A stretch of 64,000 nucleotides of DNA, taken from Pseudonocardia oroxyli (lineage in GTDB: Bacteria > Actinomycetota > Actinomycetes > Mycobacteriales > Pseudonocardiaceae). This document shows positions 9,380-20,343 of the stretch, piece after piece. The stretch is taken from assembly GCF_900102195.1 (NCBI RefSeq), contig NZ_FNBE01000006.1:62001-126000 (forward strand). Direction: 5' to 3'. The position numbers were made by a program, and so were the translations under genes. The notes beneath the pieces are model-generated. The model did not search any database. It was given only the letters and a program-made list of their open reading frames with translations, and was not told the origin of the DNA. Positions within the stretch are counted from its first letter, which is position 1, and each line of letters opens with the position of its first letter.

Positions 9380-10866
9380 CGAGCCACCTCCGGAGCCACC
9401 AGGGCACCCTCGTCCGCCGTGCGCGACGCCTCGAACGCGGCGCCGACGCGGTACATCACGGCCTCGCCCAGCGCGGGCGCCATGATCTGCAGCCCGACCG
9501 GGAGCCCGTCCTCCTCCGCGAGCCCGGACGGCACGGACATGCCCGCCACGCCTGCAAGGTTGGTCGGGATGGTGGCCAGGTCGTTCAGGTACATGGCCAG
9601 CGGGTCGTCCACCTTCTCCCCGAGGGGGAACGCCGTGGTGGGCGCGGTGGGACTGACCAGCACGTCCGCCTTCGCGAACGCCGCGGAGAAGTCCCGGCTG
9701 ATCAGCGTGCGGACCTTCTGGGCCTGGCCGTAATAGGCGTCGTAATAGCCCGACGACAGGGCGTAGGTGCCCAGGATGATCCGGCGCTTGACCTCGGGGC
9801 CGAACCCGGCCTCGCGGGTCGCCGCCATGACCTCCTCGGCGGAGGCGCCCTCGTCGACCCGCAGGCCGTAGCGCATCGCGTCGAACCGGGCGAGGTTGGA
9901 GGACACCTCCGACGGCAGGATCAGGTAGTACGCCGCCATCGCGTACTCGAAGTGCGGGCAGGAGACCTCCACGACCTCCGCGCCGAGCTTCTCGAGCCGC
10001 TGCAGCGCCGCGTCGAACGAGGCGCGCACGCCGGGCTGGTAGCCCTCGCCGCCCAGCTCCTTCACCACGCCGACCCGCAGGCCCGACAGGTCGCCCTGCG
10101 CCCCGATCCGCGCCGCCTCGACGACGGACGGCACGGGCCGGTCGATCGAGGTGGAGTCCAGCGGGTCGTGGCCCGCGATGACCTCGTGCAGCAGGGCCGC
10201 GTCGAGCACCGTGCGGGCGCACGGCCCGCCCTGGTCCAGCGAGGACGCGCAGGCCACGAGCCCGTAGCGGGACACCCCGCCGTACGTCGGCTTGACGCCC
10301 ACGGTGCCGGTCACGGCCGCGGGCTGGCGGATCGAGCCGCCCGTGTCCGTGCCGATCGCGAGCGGGGCCTCGAACGCGGCCAGCGCGGCCGCCGAGCCGC
10401 CGCCGGACCCGCCCGGGATCCGGGAGAGGTCCCACGGGTTGTGGGTGGGGCCGTACGCCGAGTGCTCGGTCGACGAGCCCATGGCGAACTCGTCCATGTT
10501 GGTCTTGCCGAGGATCGTGATGCCGGCCGCGCGCAGCCGGGCCGTGACCGTGGCGTCGTACGGCGGGCGCCAGCCCTCGAGGATCTTCGACCCGCAGGTC
10601 GTGGGCATGTCCGCGGTGGTGAACACGTCCTTGAGGGCGAGCGGGACCCCGGCCAGCGGGCCGAGCGCGGTGCCCGCGGCCACCTGCTCGTCGACCAGGG
10701 CGGCGTTCGCGAGCGCGGCCTCGGTCCCGACGTGCAGGAACGCGTGGACCTCCCCGTCGACCTCGGCGATCCGGTCGAGATGGGCCTGCGCGGCCTCGAC
10801 GGCGCTGACCTCGCGGCTCGCGATCTTCTCCGCGAGCTCGGCGGCGGTGAGACGGGTGAGGCTCAT
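9376..10866 (-). CDS. gatA: Asp/Glu-tRNA amidotransferase subunit A
   Basis: Glutaminase subunit of GatCAB, amidase-signature family, 496 residues. The Ser-cisSer-Lys triad is visible: Lys in LALKDVFTT, cis-Ser in [13 protein letters not shown], nucleophilic Ser in [12 protein letters not shown]. It releases ammonia from glutamine for the GatB transamidation site. Translationally coupled to both neighbours by 4-bp overlaps (ATGA at 9376-9379 and 10863-10866). Confidence 0.97.
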   Translation of the reverse strand: MSLTRLTAAELAEKIASREVSAVEAAQAHLDRIAEVDGEVHAFLHVGTEAALANAALVDEQVAAGTALGPLAGVPLALKDVFTTADMPTTCGSKILEGWRPPYDATVTARLRAAGITILGKTNMDEFAMGSSTEHSAYGPTHNPWDLSRIPGGSGGGSAAALAAFEAPLAIGTDTGGSIRQPAAVTGTVGVKPTYGGVSRYGLVACASSLDQGGPCARTVLDAALLHEVIAGHDPLDSTSIDRPVPSVVEAARIGAQGDLSGLRVGVVKELGGEGYQPGVRASFDAALQRLEKLGAEVVEVSCPHFEYAMAAYYLILPSEVSSNLARFDAMRYGLRVDEGASAEEVMAATREAGFGPEVKRRIILGTYALSSGYYDAYYGQAQKVRTLISRDFSAAFAKADVLVSPTAPTTAFPLGEKVDDPLAMYLNDLATIPTNLAGVAGMSVPSGLAEEDGLPVGLQIMAPALGEAVMYRVGAAFEASRTADEGALVAPEVAR

Positions 10867-11174
10867 GCCTCCTCCCCCAGGATCCGCGGCACCCGGAAGC
10901 GGCCCTCCTCGGCGGCGGGCGCACCGGAGAGCGCCTGCTCCTGGGACAGCCCGGGCCGCAGCTCGTCCGGCCGGAAGACGTTCTCCAGCGGGACCGCGTG
11001 CGAGGTCGGCGGGATGTCCTCGGCGGCGACCTCGCCCACGCGGGCGACGGAGCCGAGGATGACGTCGAGCTGGCCGGCGAACGTGTCCAGCTCGGTCTCG
11101 GTCACGGCGAGCCGGGCCAGGCGGGCGAGGTGCGCGACCTCGTCCCGGGAGATGGCCCCGGATTCGGAGGGCAT
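10863..11174 (-). CDS. gatC: Asp/Glu-tRNA amidotransferase subunit C
   Basis: Small GatC subunit (103 residues) that wraps GatA and GatB and stabilises the complex. [19 protein letters not shown] and the following helix are family-typical, and [16 protein letters not shown] matches the conserved C-terminal belt. First gene of the gatCAB operon. The operon promoter must lie in the 244-bp divergent gap to the ACT gene (11175-11418), where no clear -35/-10 pair stands out. Confidence 0.95.
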   Translation of the reverse strand: MPSESGAISRDEVAHLARLARLAVTETELDTFAGQLDVILGSVARVGEVAAEDIPPTSHAVPLENVFRPDELRPGLSQEQALSGAPAAEEGRFRVPRILGEEA

Positions 11175-11418
11175 GAAGGGTGGGTCCCGTCGGTGTTGTG
11201 GAGGGGTGACGTGCCGGTCGCGGGTTGGTGGGCCACGGCCGTGCGACCGAGTCTATTCGCGCCCGCCGACAGTTCTCCGCAGCCCCGCCGGCAGGCCGAC
11301 CACGGTCCTGTCAAGCCCCCGCGATCGTCCGACTACGGAGCGCGTTTGGCAGGATTCCCCCTGGCGGCGCCCCGGTGCCGTCCGTCGGTGTGCAGTGGTC
11401 GCAAGGAGGTCTGAAGGC

Positions 11419-12078
11419 GTGTCGTACCTGCTCCGGGTGGTCCTTCCGGACAAGCCCGGCATCCTCGGTGCCGTCGCGACCGCCCTGGGCGGCGCGGGCG
11501 CGGACATCCTGGGGGTGGACGTGGTCGAGCGGGTGGACGGCCAGGCCGTGGACGATCTCGCGATCGAGCTGCCCTCGGGCCGCCCGCCGGACGTCCTGAT
11601 CACCGCCGCCGAGTCCGTGCCCGGCGTGCAGGTGGAGTCCGTGCGGCCCTACTCCGGGCGCCTGGACACCCACCGCGAGCTGGAGCTCGTCGACACCATC
11701 GCCTCCGACCCGGAGGCCGGCCTCGCGGTGCTCGCCGAGGAGGTGCCGCGGCTGTTCCGCGCGGGGTGGGCGATCGTCGCGGTACGCGAGGAGGGCCGCT
11801 CCTACCGGCTGGCCGACTCCTCCGCCGCCCCCGAGACCCGCGCGGGCGACCTGCCGTGGCTGCCACTGGACAAGGCCATGATCGTCGACCCCGAGGTGCA
11901 CTGGGTGCCCGAACCGTGGAGCGCGCTGGACACCGAGCTGGCGGCGGCGCCCTTCGGGTCGTCGCAGCCGCCCAAGGCGCTGGTCGTGGGGCGGCCGGGC
12001 GGTCCGGCGTTCCGCCCGTCCGAGCTGGCCCGGCTGACCCACCTCGCGGGGATCGTCGCCGCCGTGCTGGGCGTCTGA
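11419..12078 (+). CDS. ACT-domain protein (Rv3013-like)
   Basis: 219-residue protein with an N-terminal ACT domain (YLLRVVLPDKPGILGAVATAL, residues 3-70) of the type that binds amino acids or other small ligands. The C-terminal half (LPLDKAMIVDPEVHWVPEPW, RPSELARLTHLAGIVAAVLG) has no clear enzymatic motif. GTG 11419 is set by a strong Shine-Dalgarno aaggaggt at 11403-11410. Divergent from gatCAB, the arrangement of Rv3013 next to gatC and ligA in mycobacteria. Role unknown; an amino-acid-sensing regulatory function is only a guess. Confidence 0.85.
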   Translation: MSYLLRVVLPDKPGILGAVATALGGAGADILGVDVVERVDGQAVDDLAIELPSGRPPDVLITAAESVPGVQVESVRPYSGRLDTHRELELVDTIASDPEAGLAVLAEEVPRLFRAGWAIVAVREEGRSYRLADSSAAPETRAGDLPWLPLDKAMIVDPEVHWVPEPWSALDTELAAAPFGSSQPPKALVVGRPGGPAFRPSELARLTHLAGIVAAVLGV

Positions 12079-12093
12079 CCGTGGAGCGGCCGC

Positions 12094-13233
12094 GTGGATA
12101 GGCCGTGGTCGCGGGTGCCCGCCGCGACCGGGGCCGCGTTGCGGCCCGCCGTCGTCGGGGCGGCCGAGGCCATCATCGTCGCGGTCCAGGCCGAGGTGCC
12201 GGACTACCAGCTGCCGCTGCAGGGCAACTTCGGGCTGCGGCTGACCCAGGGCGTGGCGGTGGCCCTCGACCAGTTCGTGGGGCTGCTCGGCTCGGACACC
12301 GACCTGCCCGACACCCGGATGTACGCCGAGCTGGGACGCGTGGAGCACCGCCACGGCCGCACGCTGGCCGCCCTCCAGACGGCCTACCAGATCGGAACCC
12401 GCACCATCTGGCAGACGATCGGGGACAGCGCCGCGGCCACCGAACAACCGCCGAAGGTGATCTTCGCGCTGGCCGAGGCGCTGTTCTCCTACGTCGAGCA
12501 GCTCTCCGCCGCGTCCGTCGCGGGCTGGGCCGAGGAGGAGGCGATGCGGGCCGGGTCGGTGCAGGCCCGCCGGGTCGCCGTCGTCGAGGCGATGTTGGCG
12601 CAGCCGCCGGTCGAGCCCGCCGAGCTGGAGCGGCTCGCGTCGTCCGCGGGATGGACGGTCCCGGCGAAGGTCGCCGCGCTGGTCATCGAGGGCGCCGTCG
12701 AGGTCGCGTCCCGGATCCCGGGCGCGGTGGCGACGGATCTCGCGCCCGCGGGCGTGGCGTTCGTGCCCGCGGTGCGGGAGGACTGGGTCGACGTCGTCAC
12801 CACCGCCGTGCGGGACCGCTGCGCCGTGCTCGGCCCCCCGGTGCCCGCGACCCGCGCCCGGCGCTCCGCGGCGCGCGCGCAGACCGCCTGGCCCGTCCAC
12901 GCGGCGGGGTTGCTGGGCGAGACCGGCCTCCTGCGGTCCGACGCCCACCTCGTCGCCCTCCTGCTGGCAGGCTCCGCCGAGCTGGCCGCCGACCTGCGCG
13001 AACGGGTGGAGGAACCGTTGCGGGAGCTGCCCGCGGGCGCGGCGGCGCGGTCCGTGGAGACCCTGCGCGCCTGGCTCGACGCCCACGGCGACGTCACCGC
13101 CACGGCGGCCGCGCTGCACGTCCACCCGCAGACCGTCCGCTACCGCCTCGCGAGCCTGCGAGACGCCTACGGCGAGTCCTTGGACACCCCCGAAGGTCGC
13201 CTGGAGCTGGCCCTGGGCCTGCGCGCCCTCTGA
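12094..13233 (+). CDS. PucR-type helix-turn-helix transcriptional regulator
   Basis: 379-residue regulator. The C-terminus has the PucR-type HTH: LRAWLDAHGDVTATAAALHV then HPQTVRYRLASLRDAYG, ending LELALGLRAL. The N-terminal half is helical with no recognised sensor, and the middle (KVAALVIEGAVEVASRIPG) resembles the GGDEF-like linker of CdaR/PucR proteins. GTG start at 12094, 15 bp after the ACT gene stop, so probably co-transcribed with it. Target genes are unknown; the neighbouring desaturase operon converges on it. Confidence 0.87.
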   Translation: MDRPWSRVPAATGAALRPAVVGAAEAIIVAVQAEVPDYQLPLQGNFGLRLTQGVAVALDQFVGLLGSDTDLPDTRMYAELGRVEHRHGRTLAALQTAYQIGTRTIWQTIGDSAAATEQPPKVIFALAEALFSYVEQLSAASVAGWAEEEAMRAGSVQARRVAVVEAMLAQPPVEPAELERLASSAGWTVPAKVAALVIEGAVEVASRIPGAVATDLAPAGVAFVPAVREDWVDVVTTAVRDRCAVLGPPVPATRARRSAARAQTAWPVHAAGLLGETGLLRSDAHLVALLLAGSAELAADLRERVEEPLRELPAGAAARSVETLRAWLDAHGDVTATAAALHVHPQTVRYRLASLRDAYGESLDTPEGRLELALGLRAL

Positions 13234-13278
13234 CCCGGCGCGCCCCTGACCCCCGCATCGTGGAGCGCCGGTGGGGCC

Positions 13279-14430
13279 TCAGGCGGCGAGGCGGGCCGGG
13301 GTGCGCCTGCGGGTGAGAGCGGTGACCCTGGCCTTCGGGCGCTGGACGGCGGCGCCGTAGCGCTCGTGGCCGCCCGGGAACGCCAGCCGGATGATCTTGC
13401 GCCAGACCTTCGCGTACTGCGTCGGCAGCGGGCCCGCGTTGTAGGGCAGGCCGTAGCGCTCGCAGATCTCCCGCACCCGCGGCGCGATCTCCGCGTACCG
13501 GTTGCTGGGCAGGTCCGGGAAGAGGTGGTGCTCGATCTGGTGGCTCAGGTTGCCGGTCATCAGGTGCATGGTCTTGCTGCCGGTCAGGTTGGCCGAGCCC
13601 AGCATCTGCCGGACGTACCACTGCCCCCGGGTCTCGCCCTCGAGCCGCTCCTCCTCGAACGTCTCGGTGCCGTCCGGGAAGTGGCCGCAGAAGATCACGG
13701 CGTGCGACCAGACGTTCCGCACGACGTTGGCCGTGAAGTTCGCCGCGAGGTTGGCGACGACGTTCGGCCCGGAGAGCAGCGGGAACAGGACGTAGTCCTT
13801 GGCCGCCTGCTTCCCGATCTTCTTCAGCGTGGTCTTGATCTGCGGCTTCGCCTCCTCCCACGACTTCTCGCCGGACGCGATCTTGTCCTGCTCGATGTCG
13901 TAGAGCGCGATGCCGTACTCGAAGATCAGCGCCAGCCCGACGTTCGTCAGCGGCTGGATCAGGTGCTTCGGCCGCCACTCCTCCTCGGGGGTGATCCGGA
14001 AGACCGTGTAGCCCAGGTCCCGGTCCTTCCCGCGGATGTTGGTGAAGGTGTGGTGCTCGAAGTTGTGCGAGCGCTTCCAGAACTCCGCCGGGTCGGCGTG
14101 GTCCCACTCCCACGTCGTCGAGTGGATCTTCGGGTCCCGCATCCAGTCCCACTGGCCGTGCAGGATGTTGTGCCCGAGCTCCATGTTCTCGAGGATCTTC
14201 GCCACCGACAGCGCCGCGGTGCCCGCGATCCACGCGGGCGGGAACTTGGCGAACATCAGGATCGCGCGGCCGCCGACCTCGAGGCCGCGCTGGGCCCGGA
14301 TCACGGAGTGGATGTAGCGCGCGTCCCGCTCGCCGCGGGAGGCGAGGACCTCGTCGCGGATGGCGTCGAGCTCGGCGCCGAGGGTCTCGACCTGGTCATC
14401 GGTCAGGTGCGCAGCGGCACTCATCGTCAT
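13279..14430 (-). CDS. Acyl-CoA desaturase (DesA3-like)
   Basis: Membrane di-iron fatty-acid desaturase, 383 residues. Three histidine boxes: GHNILH (first His 87), HNFEHH (122) and HQIEHH (297), the arrangement of front-end/stearoyl-CoA-type enzymes. Two hydrophobic regions (about 55-80 and 205-245) flank them. ATG 14430 is set by taggag just upstream; an in-frame ATG 6 bp later is possible. Only 8 bp from the ferredoxin-type reductase gene, so one operon. M. tuberculosis has the same pair (Rv3230c-DesA3, Rv3229c), where the reductase feeds electrons to stearoyl-CoA delta-9 desaturation; that role is inferred here. Confidence 0.9.
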   Translation of the reverse strand: MTMSAAAHLTDDQVETLGAELDAIRDEVLASRGERDARYIHSVIRAQRGLEVGGRAILMFAKFPPAWIAGTAALSVAKILENMELGHNILHGQWDWMRDPKIHSTTWEWDHADPAEFWKRSHNFEHHTFTNIRGKDRDLGYTVFRITPEEEWRPKHLIQPLTNVGLALIFEYGIALYDIEQDKIASGEKSWEEAKPQIKTTLKKIGKQAAKDYVLFPLLSGPNVVANLAANFTANVVRNVWSHAVIFCGHFPDGTETFEEERLEGETRGQWYVRQMLGSANLTGSKTMHLMTGNLSHQIEHHLFPDLPSNRYAEIAPRVREICERYGLPYNAGPLPTQYAKVWRKIIRLAFPGGHERYGAAVQRPKARVTALTRRRTPARLAA

Positions 14431-14438
14431 GGTGACTC

Positions 14439-15488
14439 CTACAGGTTGATGGTGCAGTCGCCGGTGGGAGCGGAGACACAGGTCCGGACGGGACGGCCGG
14501 GCTGGTCGGCGGCGTCGTGCAGCTCGCCGGTCTGCATGTCGCGGACGGCGCCCGCGGTGAGCTTCCCGACGCAGGTGTGGCAGATCCCCATGCGGCAGCC
14601 GCTGGGCATCAGGGCGCCCGCGGCCTCGCCCGCGGTGAGGATCGGGGTCTCGGGCGCGACGTCGGCGACGATCCCGCTGGCGGAGAGCGTCACCGTGCCG
14701 CCGGTGCCCGCGGTGTGGTCGGCGCGCTTGGGCTGGAACCGCTCCACCCGGACGTCCGGCCAGGCCTCGGTGAGCGCGTCGAGCAGGCCCGCCGGGCCGC
14801 AGGCGAGGACCTCGCGCGCGGGTCGGTCGGGCACCAGCTCGTCGAGCATCTCGGGGGTCGGGCGGCCGCGCGCCGAGGTGTGCCACTCGATCACCCGCAC
14901 GCCCGGCAGGGCGCGCAGCTCGTGGCCGAAGACGACGTCCTCGGGCGTGCGCTCGACGTGCACGAGCACCGCGTCCGACAGGTCGTGGCTGCGCAGCATG
15001 GCCATGACCGGGGTGATCCCGCTGCCCGCCGTGACGAACAGCGGCTTGCCGGTGGGCGCGGTGAACTCGCCCTCCGGGGCGGCGATCCCCACCAGACTGC
15101 CGACCGGTGTGTCGTGCGCCAGCTTCCCGGAGACCAGACCGCCGGGGACGGCCGTGACCGTGACCTGCAGCAGGGACGCGCCGGGACGCGAGGTAATGGA
15201 GTAGGTCCGCCAGTGCCACACGCCGTCGATCCGCAGGCCGATCCCGGCGTACTGCCCCGGCAGGTGCGCCGCGTAGGCGAGCCCGGGGCGCAGGAACAGG
15301 GTCGTGGTGTCCGCGGTCTCGCGCACCACCCGCACCACCCGGGCCTGCGGCGCCCGCCGGGACCACAGGGGGTGGAGGCCGCCGAGGACGTCGTCCGGCA
15401 GCAGCGGGGCGGCGAGCGTCCGGGCCAGGGACCGGGCGTGCCGTCCGGCCTGCCACAGGTTTCCCCGAAATCCGGTTGCCATGCTCAT
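14439..15488 (-). CDS. Ferredoxin-NAD(P)H reductase with C-terminal [2Fe-2S] domain
   Basis: 349-residue electron-transfer protein. Domain order: FAD-binding barrel (HLPGQYAGIGL, WRTYSITS near 110-125), NAD-binding domain (FVTAGSGITPVMAML, VLACGPAGLLDAL), then a plant-type ferredoxin domain with cysteines in SGCRMGICHTC and the last in VRTCVSAP. This is the layout of the Rv3230c-type partner of DesA3. Start ATG 15488 reads MSMATGF; it has a second ATG 6 bp inside. Its promoter probably lies in 15489-15653, next to the repeat array. Confidence 0.92.
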   Translation of the reverse strand: MSMATGFRGNLWQAGRHARSLARTLAAPLLPDDVLGGLHPLWSRRAPQARVVRVVRETADTTTLFLRPGLAYAAHLPGQYAGIGLRIDGVWHWRTYSITSRPGASLLQVTVTAVPGGLVSGKLAHDTPVGSLVGIAAPEGEFTAPTGKPLFVTAGSGITPVMAMLRSHDLSDAVLVHVERTPEDVVFGHELRALPGVRVIEWHTSARGRPTPEMLDELVPDRPAREVLACGPAGLLDALTEAWPDVRVERFQPKRADHTAGTGGTVTLSASGIVADVAPETPILTAGEAAGALMPSGCRMGICHTCVGKLTAGAVRDMQTGELHDAADQPGRPVRTCVSAPTGDCTINL

Positions 15489-15653
15489 GGTACGGACGGT
15501 AGTGACCGTGACCTCGCCGTGACCACCGCGCGACCCACGGCCCGGCACCGGTTTCTGTTGCCGAACCCACAACGCGCCGACCGGCTGGTGACGCGCGTCC
15601 ACCGGCGGAACCCGACGCCCCCACCACACGTTCCCGCTGATGATCACAAGCGG

Positions 15654-16175
15654 GTGTCACGGGAGCGCGGTCGGTGGTGCGCTCCCGTGACACTCGCCGG
15701 GTCGGAGCGCGCCGAGCGTCACCGGAGCGCACCCGCGGCACCGCTCACGTCACACTCGAAACGATCAACCGCGAAGGTCACGAGAGCGTTGTGTCAACTG
15801 CACTCACGTGACACTCGCCGGGTGGGGACACGCCGAGCGTCACTGGAGCGCACCGGCGACAACGCTCACGTGACACTCGGGGAGATCACCTGCGAAGGTC
15901 ACGAGAGCGTCGTGTCGACAGCGCTCCCGTGACACTCGCTGGGTTGGGGCGCGCGGGAGTCACGGGAGCGCACCAGCGACAACGCTCCGGTGACGCGCGG
16001 AGAGATCACCTGCGAGCGTCACCGGAGCGCACCGCCCACAGCGCTCGCGTGACACTCGCCGGGTGGGTGACACGGCGAGAGTCACGGGAGCGCACCGGCG
16101 ATGACGCTCGCGTGACGCTCGGACGCGTCACCAGGTGGGTGCGCGGAGCTCCGGTGACACCCGCGGTGCGCTCGG
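15654..16175. repeat. Tandem hairpin array: four copies of a ~121-bp dimer
   Basis: Eight units of about 60 bp in a row, each starting with gtcac at 15656, 15718, 15777, 15839, 15898, 15959, 16018 and 16081; a ninth is fragmentary. Spacings alternate 62, 59, 62, 59, 61, 59, 63, so the true period is a dimer of about 121 bp. Each unit is an inverted repeat: gtcacgggagcg, a 10-16 nt loop, cgctcccgtgac; unit 1 has a perfect 15-bp stem (15654-15668/15679-15693). Odd units are followed by cactcgccgggt, even units by gatcaacctgcgaa-like spacers. The period is not a multiple of three, so it is not a repeat peptide. It fills the gap between the BKACE gene's stop and the reductase promoter. The 165 bp before it (15489-15653) show nothing further. 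Confidence 0.92.
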
Positions 16176-16176
16176 G

Positions 16177-16899
16177 TCAGACGCGGATGGCGAGGGCGGA
16201 GCGGACGAGGTCGTCGTTGCCCGTGGCCAGCCAGCCGTCCGGGCGGACCAGCACGTCCTCGAAGCCGATCCGGGTGTCCACGCCCATGCGCAGCGCGTAC
16301 TCGAGCACCGGCCAGGCGCCGTCCTCCTCGCCGTGCAGCAGCACCGGGACCGGCAGCTGGCCGAGCGCCCGCACGATGCGGATCGCCTCGGCGACGGCGG
16401 TCTCGGGATCGGAGACGACCGTCGACTCCGCCAGCACGCGCACGGTGCGCGGCGGGACCCCGCTCTGCCGCAGGGTCACCGCGTCCCCGCTGGTCCAGAC
16501 GCCGAGCTCCACCCCGATGCCGACCTGCGCGGCCGCCTTGCAGACGTCCACCCAGCCCTTCTCGTGGACGTTCACCGAGCAGACGTCCGGCTTGCCCGCA
16601 CCGAGCCGGCCCCAGCCGAAGACGGCCTCGATGCGCTTCGCCGGGTCCGGCTGGATCCAGCGGCCGGTGGTCACCCCGATCTCGACGCCGGGTGCCTCCT
16701 GCCGGATCAGCGCCACCGCGTCTCCGACGTGGACGGGCTCGATCGTCTCGTGGCCCAGCGGGTCCCGCGGGTGGACGTGCACGGACTGCACGCCGAGGCG
16801 GGCGACCGCGCGGGCGTCCCGGGCCAGGTGTCGGGCGAGCACGGGCAGCGCGGGGTGCGCGTCCTCGGGACGCGAACCGTTCAAGACCGCCTGCAGCAC
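16177..16899 (-). CDS. BKACE-family beta-keto acid cleavage enzyme
   Basis: Zn-dependent enzyme of the 3-keto-5-aminohexanoate cleavage (BKACE/Kce) family, which transfers a beta-keto acid's acyl part to acetyl-CoA to give acetoacetate plus a CoA ester. 240 residues, shorter than the roughly 275-310 usual. SVHVHPRDPLG carries the metal-binding HxH, and VLLHGEEDG and IGFEDVLVRPDG carry later active-site residues. The canonical N-terminal strand is reduced to VLQAVLNGSRPEDAH. GTG 16899 is fixed by aaggagg just upstream. The true substrate is uncertain because family members use many keto acids. Confidence 0.85.
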   Translation of the reverse strand: MLQAVLNGSRPEDAHPALPVLARHLARDARAVARLGVQSVHVHPRDPLGHETIEPVHVGDAVALIRQEAPGVEIGVTTGRWIQPDPAKRIEAVFGWGRLGAGKPDVCSVNVHEKGWVDVCKAAAQVGIGVELGVWTSGDAVTLRQSGVPPRTVRVLAESTVVSDPETAVAEAIRIVRALGQLPVPVLLHGEEDGAWPVLEYALRMGVDTRIGFEDVLVRPDGWLATGNDDLVRSALAIRV

Positions 16900-17072
16900 C
16901 GTGCCTCCTTCACCGACGTTCGTGCTCCGTCCCCGCACGGTTCGGACCCGGCGGACCGCCGACTGCGACGACCGGTGGGCTCGCTGCGGGGAACGGAAGG
17001 CACCACACTAGTCACCGCCGCGGCGCGGGCCGGGCCGGTACGCGCGCCGATCCCCCCAAGTGATGGTCACGA

Positions 17073-19469
<2,397 letters not shown>

Positions 19470-19598
19470 CTAACCAAGCTCTCCGACAGTTCCCGCCCAC
19501 GCGGCCGACAACCGCCTGACCAGGGAGTCCAACTCCGCCAGATCGGCGGCGGGGAGCACCGAGAGCAGGTCCCGCTCGTTCGCGACGTGCTCGCCCAC
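19470..19598 (-). pseudogene. C-terminal remnant of a MarR-type regulator
   Basis: A 42-codon open segment reading GEHVANERDLLSVLPAADLA then ELDSLVRRLSAAW and a stop. This resembles the last helices of MarR-family proteins (an LS/T-x-x-E/D-L-x-x-L-x-x-L-x-R-L pattern), but no winged-helix part precedes it. The sequence upstream in this frame is unrelated. It abuts a second fragment on the other strand at about 19600. Short, so the family call is tentative. Confidence 0.5.
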
Positions 19599-19606
19599 CG
19601 CTCGCC

Positions 19607-19681
19607 CGGATCGTGCTCGCCCGCGGGCTCCGCACCGACCTCCGGACGCTGGTCGAGATCGCCGAGAGCGTGCAGCCCTGA
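19607..19681 (+). pseudogene. Short 3' gene remnant, family uncertain
   Basis: Open segment RIVLARGLRTDLRTLVEIAE ending in SVQP and a TGA, with codon use like a real gene but no start or upstream domain. It begins where the MarR-like remnant ends, suggesting two decayed genes joined by a deletion. Nothing else recognisable lies between ligA and the TetR gene. Confidence 0.35.
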
Positions 19682-19711
19682 CCGCACGACCTCTGCGCCC
19701 CGACCTCTACA

Positions 19712-20341
19712 GTGGGCGACGTGAACGCTCGTTCTCCGGCCGCCCTCGTCGCCGACACCGGCCGGGGGAACGAGGCCGCGATCCTCAACGCCGCGCTCGC
19801 CGCCTTCGGCGCGCAGGGCTTCAACGGCGCCTCGATGCGCGAGATCGCGAAGGGCGCGGGCACGAGCCTGTCGAACCTCTACAACTACTTCCCCTCGAAG
19901 TCCCACCTGCTCGCCGAGGTGCTCCGGCACGCGAACGACGAGCTCCACGCCCGGCTCACGCGCGCCGTCCGCGATGCGGGGGACGACGCGTCGAGCCGGA
20001 TGCGCGAGGCGGTCCGCGCCTACGTCGGCTACGTGGTGGACCAGCAGCTCGCGATGCTCGTGTCGACCGCCGAGGTGCGCTACCTGCAGGGGCCGGAGCG
20101 CGAGCGGCTGGTCGCGGGCCGCGACGCCACCGAGGCGGTGTTCGCCGCGATCGTCGAGCAGGGCGCGGGGTCCGGCGAGTTCCGCACGCCCTACGCCGCC
20201 GACGCCGCCCGCGCCATCCTCTCGACCGTCAGCGCGATCGCCCTCTGGTACCGCGCCGACGGGCGCCTGTCCCGCGGCCAGTTGGCCGAGCAGCACGCCC
20301 GCTACGCACTCGCCCTCCTCGAGGCCCCGCTCCCGCACTGA
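19712..20341 (+). CDS. TetR/AcrR-family regulator
   Basis: 209-residue DNA-binding repressor. The N-terminal TetR HTH is complete: ILNAALAAFGAQGFNGASMR, EIAKGAGTSLSNLYNYFPSK and SHLLAEVL (about residues 24-72). The C-terminal ligand domain ends ALWYRADGRLSRGQLAEQHA with a Phe/Tyr-rich core. GTG 19712 is used; a GTG at 19721 (VNARSP) is an alternative. It converges on the MFS gene, so it may regulate that pump or act elsewhere; no operator was identified. Confidence 0.92.
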   Translation: MGDVNARSPAALVADTGRGNEAAILNAALAAFGAQGFNGASMREIAKGAGTSLSNLYNYFPSKSHLLAEVLRHANDELHARLTRAVRDAGDDASSRMREAVRAYVGYVVDQQLAMLVSTAEVRYLQGPERERLVAGRDATEAVFAAIVEQGAGSGEFRTPYAADAARAILSTVSAIALWYRADGRLSRGQLAEQHARYALALLEAPLPH

Positions 20342-20343
20342 CC

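Noticed and set aside
7877..10924. GatB fused to a long upstream domain
   Set aside because: The extra upstream residues are a shadow of gatA; GatB has a normal start at 9379.
15654..16175. CRISPR array
   Set aside because: Unit lengths are regular, but the conserved parts are hairpin arms that vary in sequence, the 'spacers' are shared between alternate units, and no cas genes are present.
15654..16175. Repeat-peptide coding region (long frames run through the array)
   Set aside because: The period is about 121 bp, not a multiple of three, so the frame shifts each dimer, and there is no start with a ribosome site.
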